A program made the position numbers and the translations under genes. Below, piece by piece: positions 24,435-32,661 of a stretch of DNA of 64,000 bases. The notes under the pieces are model-generated. The model worked only from the letters and a program-made list of their open reading frames with translations, did no database searches and was not told where the DNA came from. The DNA lies in assembly GCA_003388505.1 (NCBI GenBank), contig QQVO01000078.1, positions 1 through 64,000 on the forward strand. Direction: 5' to 3'. Each line of letters begins with the position of its first letter. The stretch's first letter is position 1. The DNA comes from Planctomycetota bacterium (lineage in GTDB: Bacteria > Planctomycetota > Planctomycetia > Planctomycetales > Planctomycetaceae).

Positions 24435-26416
24435 TACTTCTGCTGAGCCTGCTTCACTTTCGTCAATGCGTTCTCCAGTTCGCTTTTCTGGACGAGACCG
24501 TCGGAGTCGGTGTCGACGCGGTCGAACGTCGCGTGCAGCAGTTCAAATGGCTTCGCCTCCTCCCGGCTGATGGCGTCGTTCCCGTCCTTGTCGATCGCTC
24601 CGAAGATGCGGTCGGCGCTGAGGTCGAGCAGGATGTTCGGCTGGGCCGGTTGTTCGGAGTCGCGGCGGGGAATGATGACGTCGAAATAGCCGATCATCAT
24701 CTCATCCCATGACTGGTCTCCCCAGCGGACCGTCTTGTTCGGATCGGGATTGGCGAGGTTTTCTTCGGAGTTGTCGAAGGCCGCTGTGCAGAACATCCGC
24801 GCCCCGGCCGGGACGACCATTGGTTCGGCCAGCACGTAGCGGGTCTGCCAGTTGAAGTCGTACCGCGGGACGTCGAGCAGGACTTCGCGGGTGCCGTCGG
24901 TGTGGATCAGTTCGTAGCGGAATGACTTGCCGCGGAGGTGCATGTGGGGCGACATTGACAACAGAGTCAGTGGGACCGGGGAAGCCCCGCTCTTGGCGGT
25001 GACTTCGTAATTCGGATCGCCGGGAGGGATGCGGAACGCGGCGTTGGCGACTTCCATGGTCTTCACTTCCTGATCGACGTTGCCCGCGTCGGTCAGAATG
25101 AACCCGATCCTGCTGAGGTCTTCGTGCGGCGACCCGTTGGGGGTGTAGTGAACTTCGAAGACGAACTCGAAGCCGGCCGGAATGCGTTTGGCGGTTCGTT
25201 CGGGCAGCGCGGTGACTCGCAGGCCGGGCACGTAGGCGCTGAGGAAGACCCAGTGCCGCCGGCCGCGCGAGCCTTCCGGCCGCGCGTAGACGATGATGTG
25301 GTGCACGACTTCGCTGACGCCGGGACGGACTTCGGAGGCGGTGAACCACAGATCCTCATCGATGTTCGGGTCGACGGTGAAATACTTGTATTTGACCCCC
25401 TCCGGTCCGGCGTCGGCGGGCACGGGAAACGGTTCATCGGCCATGTCGACGATCAGGTCCGGTTCGCGGTCCAGTTGCCAGCCTGCGGTGAATTCGGGCG
25501 GTTCGGGCAACTCGGCGGGATCGCCCTGCGGGCAGCCGGCATCGACCCACTGGAAGATCAGTTCCCGTTCCTCGTCGCTCAGTCGGCGATTGTTGAGGAA
25601 CGTCCCGTGTTCGGGGGCGGCGTGCCAGGGGGGCATGCGGCCCTGCTCCACCACTTCGGCGATCATCTCGCCCCATCCGGCGACGTCTTCGTAGGTGGTC
25701 AGCGTGAAGGGGGCGATTTCTCCGTCGCGATGGCATTCGACACAGCGTGCTTTGAAGATGCGTGCGATCTGGTTGGAATAGGTGATGTCGGAATCTGCGT
25801 CGACTTCCCGCACGCGGCCGATGATGCAGCCGATCGGGTCGGTCTGGGAAACCGTGACGGCCTTGCCGTCCAGCACTTCATCGATCGCGATCTTCAAGTC
25901 GGTGCGGGTCGGTTCGTCGCGGACGACTCCGATGACGTATTGGTCGTCGACGCGGCCCTGGTACCGGATGACGCGATTGCGGTCGAGAACGAAGACCTCG
26001 GGCGTCCGGCGGGCCCCGAATAGGTCGGCCACCTTGTTGCCGGGGTCTTTAAGGACGGGCATCGTCAGACCGTGGCGGCGTGCGTAGGCGGAGAGTTCGG
26101 CAATGGAGTCCTGCACGTTGGAATTGACGGCGATGAACGCGACCTTGCGGTCGCGATATTCGTCCGCCAGCTCCTGCAGCCGGGGTCCGTAGAGTTTTGC
26201 GAGCGGGCATTCCGTGCCGAGGAAGGCGACGACGACGACTTCCGAATCGTCGAATTCGCTGAGCGCATATTCGCGTCCGCGGTAGTCCTGCAGCAAGAAC
26301 TCTTCAATCGCAGCTCCGAGCGAAGACTCTGCGAAGGCGGGGAGCGGGGAGTGCGTGATTGTGAAAATCGCAGCGAGCGTGAGGCCGAAACGACTCAATC
26401 GCGGGGGGAATGTCAT
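24434..26416 (-). CDS. Redoxin / cytochrome c / copper monooxygenase-like / EF-hand fusion protein
   Basis: A 660-residue secreted multidomain protein. Signal peptide ~1-29. Residues ~35-200 are a thioredoxin-fold redoxin (FLGTECPLAKLYGPRL, Cys70, without a CxxC pair). Residues ~210-300 carry a c-type heme site CVECH (225-229) and a possible Met ligand in MPPW. Residues ~310-590 look like the two-copper PHM/DBH fold: VVHHIIVYA (CuH-like His pair), SPHMHLRGKSF (HMH) and DEMMIGYF (Met). The C-terminus has two EF-hand loops, DKDGNDAISREE and DTDSDGLVQKSE. This suggests an exported, heme-supported, calcium-binding oxidoreductase. The substrate is unknown. Weak ribosome site. Confidence 0.85.
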   Translation of the reverse strand: MTFPPRLSRFGLTLAAIFTITHSPLPAFAESSLGAAIEEFLLQDYRGREYALSEFDDSEVVVVAFLGTECPLAKLYGPRLQELADEYRDRKVAFIAVNSNVQDSIAELSAYARRHGLTMPVLKDPGNKVADLFGARRTPEVFVLDRNRVIRYQGRVDDQYVIGVVRDEPTRTDLKIAIDEVLDGKAVTVSQTDPIGCIIGRVREVDADSDITYSNQIARIFKARCVECHRDGEIAPFTLTTYEDVAGWGEMIAEVVEQGRMPPWHAAPEHGTFLNNRRLSDEERELIFQWVDAGCPQGDPAELPEPPEFTAGWQLDREPDLIVDMADEPFPVPADAGPEGVKYKYFTVDPNIDEDLWFTASEVRPGVSEVVHHIIVYARPEGSRGRRHWVFLSAYVPGLRVTALPERTAKRIPAGFEFVFEVHYTPNGSPHEDLSRIGFILTDAGNVDQEVKTMEVANAAFRIPPGDPNYEVTAKSGASPVPLTLLSMSPHMHLRGKSFRYELIHTDGTREVLLDVPRYDFNWQTRYVLAEPMVVPAGARMFCTAAFDNSEENLANPDPNKTVRWGDQSWDEMMIGYFDVIIPRRDSEQPAQPNILLDLSADRIFGAIDKDGNDAISREEAKPFELLHATFDRVDTDSDGLVQKSELENALTKVKQAQQK

Positions 26417-26535
26417 GCGGTGTGTCCAAACAGTGCAGAATTTCGGTACGGGTGACGGAGGCGCTGAGGCCCTCCGATCATAGCGATTGTACCCGTGCTC
26501 TGCGGCTGCGGTTACAGCAATTTGCCGATCGTCCC

Positions 26536-26565
26536 TTGTCGGTTCCGAGCGGATCCCCGTATGAT
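26536..26565 (+). promoter_or_regulatory. Predicted sigma-70 type promoter for the MarR gene
   Basis: TTGTCG (26536-26541) and TATGAT (26560-26565) are spaced by 18 bp, about 60 bp before the GTG start of the MarR-family gene. This matches the consensus well, but planctomycete promoters are variable, so it is only a prediction. Confidence 0.35.
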
Positions 26566-26623
26566 AAAATCAGCGAAAACCGGGCAGAAATGGCGTGATT
26601 CAGGAAACACTCGGAGTTGAACC

Positions 26624-27121
26624 GTGCTCGAATATGACTGGGAGAACAGCGTGGGGCACTGGGTTTGTGCGACGTCTCACGCGATGCGTCGTGCATTGAG
26701 CGACTGTTTGACTGATGAGGGGATGACATTCCGGCAGTGGGAGGTGCTGGCGTGGTTGTCGGTGAAGGGGGGGATGTCTCAAGCGGAACTCTCGGACTGC
26801 CTGGGCATCGAACCGCATACGGTGACCGGGGTTTTGCGGCGGATGGAGCGGGACGGCTGGCTGGAGCGGCGGTGTTGCGAGACCGACCGGCGCAAGAATC
26901 AGATCTTTCCGACGGAGAAATCGGAAGCGGTGTGGAGCCGCGCGGTGGCCTGCTGCCACCGGGTGCGGGATCAGGCCGTCCAGGGGATCTCGGCTGAGGA
27001 ACTGGTGCAGTTCAAGAAGACGTGTGAGACGATTCGTTCGAACCTGGTGAAAGAGGACGCGAGCGACGTGGAACTGACCGTGCAGATCGAGGACGAACCG
27101 GTCGACGCGACGCCCGCGTGA
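26624..27121 (+). CDS. MarR family transcriptional regulator
   Basis: A 165-residue winged-helix protein. GTG start with CGGAG upstream. The winged-helix region is MTFRQWEVLAWLSVKGGMSQAELSDCLGIEPHTVTGVLRRMERDGWLERRCCETDRRKNQIFPTEK, here cited by its ends: MTFRQWEVLAWL at ~35 and ERRCCETDRRKNQI at ~85. The recognition helix (EPHTVTGVLRRMERDGW) and the wing DRR pattern are typical MarR. A Cys pair in RRCCETD at the wing could sense oxidants or electrophiles as in OhrR-type members, which is inference. A tRNA gene follows immediately. Confidence 0.9.
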   Translation: MLEYDWENSVGHWVCATSHAMRRALSDCLTDEGMTFRQWEVLAWLSVKGGMSQAELSDCLGIEPHTVTGVLRRMERDGWLERRCCETDRRKNQIFPTEKSEAVWSRAVACCHRVRDQAVQGISAEELVQFKKTCETIRSNLVKEDASDVELTVQIEDEPVDATPA

Positions 27122-27133
27122 GGCGTCTGGCGA

Positions 27134-27227
27134 GGGAGTGTTTGCAGAGCTGGTGCCTGCCCCGGTCTTCAAAACCGCTGAGACGGCTGCAAAGTCGTCT
27201 GGTGGGTTCGATTCCCATCCACTCCCG
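27134..27227 (+). tRNA. selC: tRNA-Sec (anticodon TCA)
   Basis: A tRNA-like sequence of about 94 nt. The anticodon loop cttcaaa places TCA at 27169-27171. The D arm (gcagagc tggt gcctgc) shows the long six-pair stem with a 4-base loop. The variable arm (agacggct gcaa agtcgtct) is an eight-pair hairpin. The acceptor stem gggagtg/cactccc plus the T stem ggtggg/cccatc (one G-U) give a 13-bp stacked helix, as expected for selenocysteine tRNA rather than 12 bp. The T loop is ttcgatt. The CCA end is not encoded. It reads UGA as selenocysteine with SelB. selA, selB and selD are not in the window. Confidence 0.9.
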
Positions 27228-27263
27228 CTTAGAGTTCTCGCGTTGCTTTGGTGGGTGACGGTC

Positions 27264-28646
27264 TCAGGATGCGTCGGCGGCGGTGGGTTTTTCTGACTCG
27301 GTCGGGAGTCCTTTGCGGATCCACTCATTGAGTCCCCCCTTGGCGCTGCGGACGTTGCGGTAGCCTCTGGACTTGAGATAGAGGGTGGCGTGCTTGGAGA
27401 ACTTGCCGATGTTGCAGACGGTGACGATCGGCGCTTCGCGGTCGTCGGGCAGTTCAGCGGCGCGGCGGGAGAGGTCGTCCTGGGGGATGTTGACGGAGCC
27501 GGGGATGTGGGACTCGGCGTAATGCTCCGGGATGCGGATGTCGATGACGAAGGGGCGATCGGCGGAGTTGATCGACTCGCTCAGGTCTTTGACTTTGACG
27601 GTGTCGTAGGGGTTTTTGAGGTTCTCGATCAGTTCCGCGATGAACTGGTCGTTCTTGCTGGGGGCGGACTGATCCGCGCCCGGTTCGGCGGGCGGAGCGA
27701 GGTCGGGAAAGTGCCGGATGACTGACGAGGCGTACTTGAAGATGTTGTCCGGAAAGATGACGACGACAACGTTGCCCGGCTCGTCCGGGACGAGGCGGAG
27801 CGCGCCGAGGACGGCCATGCCCGAACTCGGGGCGGCGATGATGCTCTCTTCGCGGTTGAGCCGCAGGCACATCTCGTAGGCGTCGCGGTTGGTGATTTCG
27901 ATTTCGCCGTCGTACTCGTCGGGAAAGTAGAGCTTGGTCTGATCCAACTGGCGTTTGCTGCGGGCGCCCGGGATGTCGTGTCCGTCTTCGGGGTAGGCTC
28001 CGAGGACTTTGATCTCCCGGTTTTTCTCCTTGAGAAAGCGGCCCGTACCTGTGATCGTGCCGCAGGTGCCCAGTCCGGCGACGAAGTGGGTCACCTTCCC
28101 TTCCGTCTGCCGCCAGATTTCCGGGCCGGTGGTGCGGTAGTGTGCGCCGGGATTGGCCTCGTTGACGTACTGATCGAGGATTTCAAACTCTTCCTGCGTG
28201 GCGGCCGTTTGGCGGGCGCGGGCGATGGCGCCTTCGGGAGCGCCCGGGGCCGGGCAGAGGGAGTCGTCCAGTTCGACGAGATCGGCGCCGAAGAAGCGGA
28301 GGACGGTGCGCTTTTCGAGCGGGATGGCTTTTGAGAGCGGAGTCTGCAGCGGGTAGCCCCGGGCGTTGCCGATCATCGCGAGTCCGAGGCCTGTGTTGCC
28401 GGACGTGGCCTCGACAAGCTTCTTCCCGGCGGCGAGGACTCCCCGCTCTTCAGCGTCTCGGATCAGGTTGGCGGCGACGCGATCCTTGACCGCTCCGAAC
28501 GGGTTGTACCATTCGAGCTTGGCGTAGACCCGCGTGTGCTGGAACGGAACGACCTTGTTCAGACGGACGAGCGGCGTGGGATTCTGCTCGTCGCAAAGGA
28601 GGCCGAGGATTGAGTCGTAGACGCGGAGAGAATGGTTTGTGTCCAT
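27264..28646 (-). CDS. Cysteine synthase-like PLP enzyme fused to rhodanese domain
   Basis: A 460-residue two-domain protein. Residues ~15-320 are a cysteine synthase / cystathionine beta-synthase fold: the PLP lysine is in NPFGAVKDR, the phosphate loop SGNTG is in VEATSGNTGLGLAM, and GLGTCGTITGTGRFLKEKN is conserved. Residues ~345-450 are a rhodanese domain, with the active-site Cys in VTVCNIGKFS. The fusion suggests that rhodanese-bound sulfur (or another sulfane donor) is used or delivered during cysteine or related synthesis. It lies immediately next to tRNA-Sec (convergent) and opposite the sulfite/nitrite reductase. Confidence 0.92.
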   Translation of the reverse strand: MDTNHSLRVYDSILGLLCDEQNPTPLVRLNKVVPFQHTRVYAKLEWYNPFGAVKDRVAANLIRDAEERGVLAAGKKLVEATSGNTGLGLAMIGNARGYPLQTPLSKAIPLEKRTVLRFFGADLVELDDSLCPAPGAPEGAIARARQTAATQEEFEILDQYVNEANPGAHYRTTGPEIWRQTEGKVTHFVAGLGTCGTITGTGRFLKEKNREIKVLGAYPEDGHDIPGARSKRQLDQTKLYFPDEYDGEIEITNRDAYEMCLRLNREESIIAAPSSGMAVLGALRLVPDEPGNVVVVIFPDNIFKYASSVIRHFPDLAPPAEPGADQSAPSKNDQFIAELIENLKNPYDTVKVKDLSESINSADRPFVIDIRIPEHYAESHIPGSVNIPQDDLSRRAAELPDDREAPIVTVCNIGKFSKHATLYLKSRGYRNVRSAKGGLNEWIRKGLPTESEKPTAADAS

Positions 28647-29028
28647 GGCGGCTTAAGAATATGAAGAATGACAGGGATTGCTGCAACGTCATCTGCCGGG
28701 GCGCTTCCATCAGTGGGCTGTCGCAGCACTGAACGTCCCCACCACCCCGGCCCGGCGACTGCCGCCGAGCGCAACGAATTGTTGCGAGCCTGAGATTTCT
28801 GCTACATTCCGGGTGCGATTGCTTTGACACTGTTGAATCGACGGGCGCCACTGGCCCTGCCCGTGCATTGTGGGGTCAATGTCCTCTCTATATCGCACTG
28901 GCAGAGCCAGTGGCACCCAACTTTTCAATCCGGGATTGAAAAACCATTCGTCACTCGACGAGTGGGATCGATGCGGAATCGAACCGAAGCCGCAGATCGG
29001 ATCAGTTTTTGTCAGGGAGTGCCCGATT
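28647..29028. other. Intergenic region before the sulfite/nitrite reductase
   Basis: About 380 bp with no credible gene between divergent genes. It contains a CACTGGC/GCCAGTG hairpin at 28894-28914 and a near copy of its half at 28848-28857. An upstream extension of the downstream frame across the hairpin is rejected. No clear promoter. Confidence 0.6.
28894..28914. repeat. Short palindromic repeat, CACTGG family, copy 2
   Basis: cgcactggcagagccagtggca forms a 7-bp stem. The same context (atcg before, acccg or accca after) occurs at 631-652. Confidence 0.6.
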
Positions 29029-31308
29029 ATGAAGGCGAGCAACGACCTCTGGAAAGAACGCCTGGCAGGACGATTGCCGGAGGCGCTGGCCGAGGAAATC
29101 GACGTATTCGAGACAGAGATCGAGCTGCGCTCGCAGGACAGTATTGATGAGAAGGTCTTTGCGGAGACGAGGTTGCGGCGGGGCGTCTACGGCCAGCGGT
29201 ACGACAACGGCCAGCGGCATAATGGAGTGGAATCGAAGACGCTGCCATACGAGGAGAAGCTGACTAAGGGGCCGCACACGGTGTGGGACGCGCCCGGCAT
29301 GCAGCGGATCAAGATTCCCTACGGAGGAATGACGCCGGAACAGCTTGAGGTGATGGCCGATCTTGCGGAAGAGTATTCCGATGGGATCGCGCACGTGACG
29401 ACCCGGCAGGACATTCAGCTGCACTTCGTTCACATCAATGACACGCCGGCGCTGATGCGGCGTTTGGCGGCGGTGGGCATCACGACGCGGGAAGCGTGCG
29501 GGAACTCGGTGCGGAACGTGACGGGCTGCCCGTTTATGGGGGTGTGCCCGGATGAGCCGTTCGACGCCACGCCCTACGCGCATGCGTTGACCCAGTTTCT
29601 GCTGGGGCATCCGGACTGCCAGAACTTCGGCCGGAAGTTCAAGCCGAGTGTGAGCGGCTGCGCGCAGCATTCGTGCGGTCTCGGGATGATGCACGACGTC
29701 GGCCTGGTCGCGAAGACGCGCGTGGTCGACGGGGAGGAGCAACGCGGTTTTCAGTATCTGGTCGGCGGCGGTTTGGGTGCGGTGCCCCGGCAGGCGAAGG
29801 TGCTGGACGAGTTCGTGGTTCCCGAGGAAATCCTGCCGATCACGCAGGCGATCGCGCGGCTGTTCGGCCGGCATGGGGAGAAGAAGACCCGCAGCCGGGC
29901 GCGACTCAAGTTCTTGATCGAAAAGTGGGGGATGGAGCGGTTTCGGGAAGAGGTGTTCGCCGAGCGGGCGAAGCTGCCCGAGGATCCCAGGTGGACCGAG
30001 TACCTCGCCGCGATCGATGCGAACGAGGAGCAGCCGCTCAAGCCGCCGGGCGAGATGCCGCAGCTCAACGGCGACGCGCGGCTCAATCACTGGGTGCAGA
30101 CGAACATCCGCGAACAGCGGCAGCCGGGCTACGTGACGGCGACGGTGGCCCTGCCGCTGGGGGACATCACGCCGAACCAGTTGCGGGATCTGGCCGACAT
30201 CGCGCGCGAGTTCACGCGGGGAACGGTGCGGACGACGGTTGAACAGAATTTCGTGATCCGGTGGGTGAGCAAGTCGGACATCCCGGCGCTGTACGAGGCG
30301 CTGGATCGCGCCGGACTGGCGGAACCGGGAGCATCGGCGGTGTTTGACATCGTCGCCTGCCCGGGGACGGATACCTGCAAGCTGGGGATTTCTTCGTCGC
30401 GGGGCCTGGCGGCGGAGTTGCGTCACCGGCTGGTTGCGCGGACGGTCGAGCTTGATCAGGCGGTGCGGGATCTGCACATCAAGGTGAGCGGGTGCTTCAA
30501 CAGTTGCGGGCAGCACCACGTGGCGGACATCGGGTTCTACGGCATCAGCCGGACGATGCAGGGCTACAAGGTGCCGCACTTTCAGGTCGTGCTGGGAGGC
30601 CAGTGGGAGGAAAACGCGGGGTCGTACGGGCTGCCGATCGTGGCGGTGCCGTCGAAGCGGATTCCCGAAGCGCTCGACCGGATTACCGATTTCTATCTGC
30701 GGTCCCGGCAGAGTGACGAGCGGTTTCCCAAATTTGTAGCGCGCGTCGGCAAGGCGAAAATCCGGCAGGTGCTGGACGACCTCACGCAGAACGCGCCGGA
30801 ACATGACGCGGATCCCGACTTCTACTCCGACTGGGCCGACCCGCGGCAGTACGGCATCGGCGACATCGGCAAGGGGGAATGCGCGGGCGAAGTCGTCACG
30901 CAGTACGAGTTTGAGATGACGGCGGCGGAGCGGCTGGTGTTCGAGGCGCAGATCAAACTCGAAGAGCAGGAAGCGCAGCAGGCGGGCGAACTGGCGTACA
31001 GCGCGATGGTCAAGTCGGCCAAGGCGCTCGTCCAGCTCCAGTACGACGACGTCACCGAAGAAGACCCGGATGAAGTCGTGGAGGAGTTCCGCGAGCGGTT
31101 CTACGACACCGAGTTGATTTTTGATCCGTACGCGGGGTCGAAGTTCGCCGACTATCTGTTCGCGGCGCATGAAGCCGCGGGCCGCGCGTTTACTCTGGAA
31201 TCGGCGCGGCATTTCATCGAGGAGACGCAACTGTTCATTGAAGCGGTTCACAGTTGCTACAACCGGGTCCGTGAAGCGGGACTGGCACAGTCAGGGGCGC
31301 AGGCATGA
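29029..31308 (+). CDS. Siroheme-dependent nitrite/sulfite reductase with long C-terminal extension
   Basis: A 759-residue protein. Start at 29029, chosen because AGGGAG lies 9 bp upstream and the frame above it runs through repeat DNA. The ferredoxin-dependent nitrite/sulfite reductase core (~1-570) has the ferrodoxin-like halves RIKIPYGGMTPEQL and YVTATVALPLGDIT, and the siroheme/4Fe-4S Cys motifs CPGTDTC and CFNSC in the second half. Residues ~600-759 form an acidic, helical extension (EFEMTAAERLVFEAQIKLEE...) that is not part of the usual catalytic fold; helical binding or HEPN-like character is possible but unproved. It reduces nitrite or sulfite by six electrons. The next gene overlaps by ATGA. 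Confidence 0.88.
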   Translation: MKASNDLWKERLAGRLPEALAEEIDVFETEIELRSQDSIDEKVFAETRLRRGVYGQRYDNGQRHNGVESKTLPYEEKLTKGPHTVWDAPGMQRIKIPYGGMTPEQLEVMADLAEEYSDGIAHVTTRQDIQLHFVHINDTPALMRRLAAVGITTREACGNSVRNVTGCPFMGVCPDEPFDATPYAHALTQFLLGHPDCQNFGRKFKPSVSGCAQHSCGLGMMHDVGLVAKTRVVDGEEQRGFQYLVGGGLGAVPRQAKVLDEFVVPEEILPITQAIARLFGRHGEKKTRSRARLKFLIEKWGMERFREEVFAERAKLPEDPRWTEYLAAIDANEEQPLKPPGEMPQLNGDARLNHWVQTNIREQRQPGYVTATVALPLGDITPNQLRDLADIAREFTRGTVRTTVEQNFVIRWVSKSDIPALYEALDRAGLAEPGASAVFDIVACPGTDTCKLGISSSRGLAAELRHRLVARTVELDQAVRDLHIKVSGCFNSCGQHHVADIGFYGISRTMQGYKVPHFQVVLGGQWEENAGSYGLPIVAVPSKRIPEALDRITDFYLRSRQSDERFPKFVARVGKAKIRQVLDDLTQNAPEHDADPDFYSDWADPRQYGIGDIGKGECAGEVVTQYEFEMTAAERLVFEAQIKLEEQEAQQAGELAYSAMVKSAKALVQLQYDDVTEEDPDEVVEEFRERFYDTELIFDPYAGSKFADYLFAAHEAAGRAFTLESARHFIEETQLFIEAVHSCYNRVREAGLAQSGAQA

Positions 31309-31868
31309 CGCTGCAGCACGTGAACGTGAAGCTGTTCTTTGAGGGTGAGCCAGGCGTCGATCTGCGGCGGTTCATCGATCTGTTCCACGAGTGGATCGTG
31401 CGCGAGGCGCTGGACGAACTGTTGATCGACGTCGCCGATTACCGGCACGTTCCGGACGGGCCGGCGGTGTTGCTTGTGGGGCATGAGGCGGATTACGCCA
31501 TCGACCGCACCAATGGCGAAATCGGCCTGCTTTACAACCGGAAAGCGCCGCTGGAAGGCAGCAATACCGACCGGTTTCAGCAGGCGCTGCGAGCCGCCGC
31601 GCGGGCGTGTCTGATGCTGGAGTCGGAAGTCGAAGGGGTACGGTTCAGTCGCAGCCGGTTCGAATTGCTGATCAACGACCGGGCGCTCGCTCCGAATACC
31701 CCCGAGTCCCGAGCCGGATTCGAGGCGGAACTCACGACATTTCTACGAGACGTTCTCGGCGCTGGTGAGTTCGATCTGAAGGGACCGGACGACGCCCGGC
31801 GGCGGGTTGGCGCGGTCGCCGAGTTGAAGAGTGCGTTGGACCTTGAGCGTCTTCCGGAGACGGCTTGA
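31305..31868 (+). CDS. Hypothetical protein co-translated with the sulfite/nitrite reductase
   Basis: A 187-residue acidic protein whose ATG overlaps the reductase stop codon (ATGA), which indicates translational coupling. It has no membrane segments or signal. The first third (HVNVKLFFEGEPGVDLRRFI, then DVADYRHVPDGPAVLLVGHEADYAID) reads as a mixed alpha/beta domain. I do not recognise the family; a role in reductase assembly or substrate handling is inference from the overlap only. Confidence 0.7.
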   Translation: MTLQHVNVKLFFEGEPGVDLRRFIDLFHEWIVREALDELLIDVADYRHVPDGPAVLLVGHEADYAIDRTNGEIGLLYNRKAPLEGSNTDRFQQALRAAARACLMLESEVEGVRFSRSRFELLINDRALAPNTPESRAGFEAELTTFLRDVLGAGEFDLKGPDDARRRVGAVAELKSALDLERLPETA

Positions 31869-31884
31869 TCGCCGATTGGTTGAG

Positions 31885-31912
31885 AACCACGACGACACGA
31901 AGGGCACGAAGC
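31885..31912 (+). repeat. Low-complexity ACCACGACGACAC repeat
   Basis: accacgacgacacgaagggc occurs after the reductase operon. A close relative, accacgacgacaccaagg, lies at 54986-55006 after aroB, and a weaker one at 9428. A recurrent intergenic word of unknown role. Confidence 0.45.
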
Positions 31913-31999
31913 CGGTTCGCGGAATGGTCGTCGCTTACGAAAAAACCTCCCGGACAAGCGGTCCGAGATGCGGGTGAGCGACTTGTTGTGCAGGGCGGG

Positions 32000-32416
32000 C
32001 TACTCGGCGTCGAGGTCGAAGTCGAAAGTGTTCTCGCCTGGTTCGACTTCCGCTGTCAATTCCGAGTTCGTGTTATACTTCGCCGGAATCTCGGTGAGTT
32101 CCGCTTCGGCGTTGTCAGGGTCTGGTTCCATCATAATCCTGACCGTGTGTCTGCCGACAGATGCCCCCATAGCGTCTTTCGTGTAGATCAACTCGTAATT
32201 GCCGGAGCCATCGGTCTTGCCGTTGGAGGGTCGTCCCTCGCTCGGCTCGAATACGACGGTCGCTCCCTCGAGCGGCTCGCCACCCATCGTGACTGTTCCT
32301 GTCACCAGGCCGAGTTCCGGTCGATCATCCGGAGCCCCGCCCGTACACCCGATCAGAAGGACCGGGAGCAGACAGCAGAACCGGCGTAGAAATTTCGAGT
32401 TCAGCAAGTGCTCCAT
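32000..32416 (-). CDS. Lipoprotein with carboxypeptidase-regulatory-like fold
   Basis: About 138 residues from the ATG at 32416 (a GTG at 32434 is an alternative). Signal peptide FLRRFCCLLPVLLIGC with a lipobox-type end (LIGC), so probably an outer-layer lipoprotein. The rest reads as a transthyretin / carboxypeptidase-regulatory-like beta sandwich: VTGTVTMGGEPLEGATVVFEPS, TDGSGNYEL, GRHTVRIMM. It lies downstream of the DUF1559 gene on the same strand; this pairing is common in planctomycetes. The function is unknown. Confidence 0.75.
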   Translation of the reverse strand: MEHLLNSKFLRRFCCLLPVLLIGCTGGAPDDRPELGLVTGTVTMGGEPLEGATVVFEPSEGRPSNGKTDGSGNYELIYTKDAMGASVGRHTVRIMMEPDPDNAEAELTEIPAKYNTNSELTAEVEPGENTFDFDLDAE

Positions 32417-32661
32417 TGATTTCGGATCTTTCACTCTCGCAAATACCCAGCAACGTAGTCAGTTCCGGGGGAGCGGCGTTGAAGGCGCACTGCCGCAGGC
32501 CTCTAGAGGAGCCGCTCCTCCCGAAACGCAATCGATGAACTGATACCAGTGGTCCGTCAATTGAGTTCTTGGGATTGAGGGGGCTCACGGGAGAAGGAGT
32601 CCGCAGGGTTTCGTGTGGACCTGCAAATCCAGCAACCCCAAAGAACAGCCCGGCCAGGGCA

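Noticed and set aside
28870-29028. N-terminal extension of the sulfite/nitrite reductase frame
   Set aside because: It runs through a palindromic repeat; the ATG at 29029 has AGGGAG and fits the family start.
29002-31251. Long minus-strand frame opposite the sulfite/nitrite reductase
   Set aside because: His/Arg-rich without family features; shadow of a strongly supported gene.
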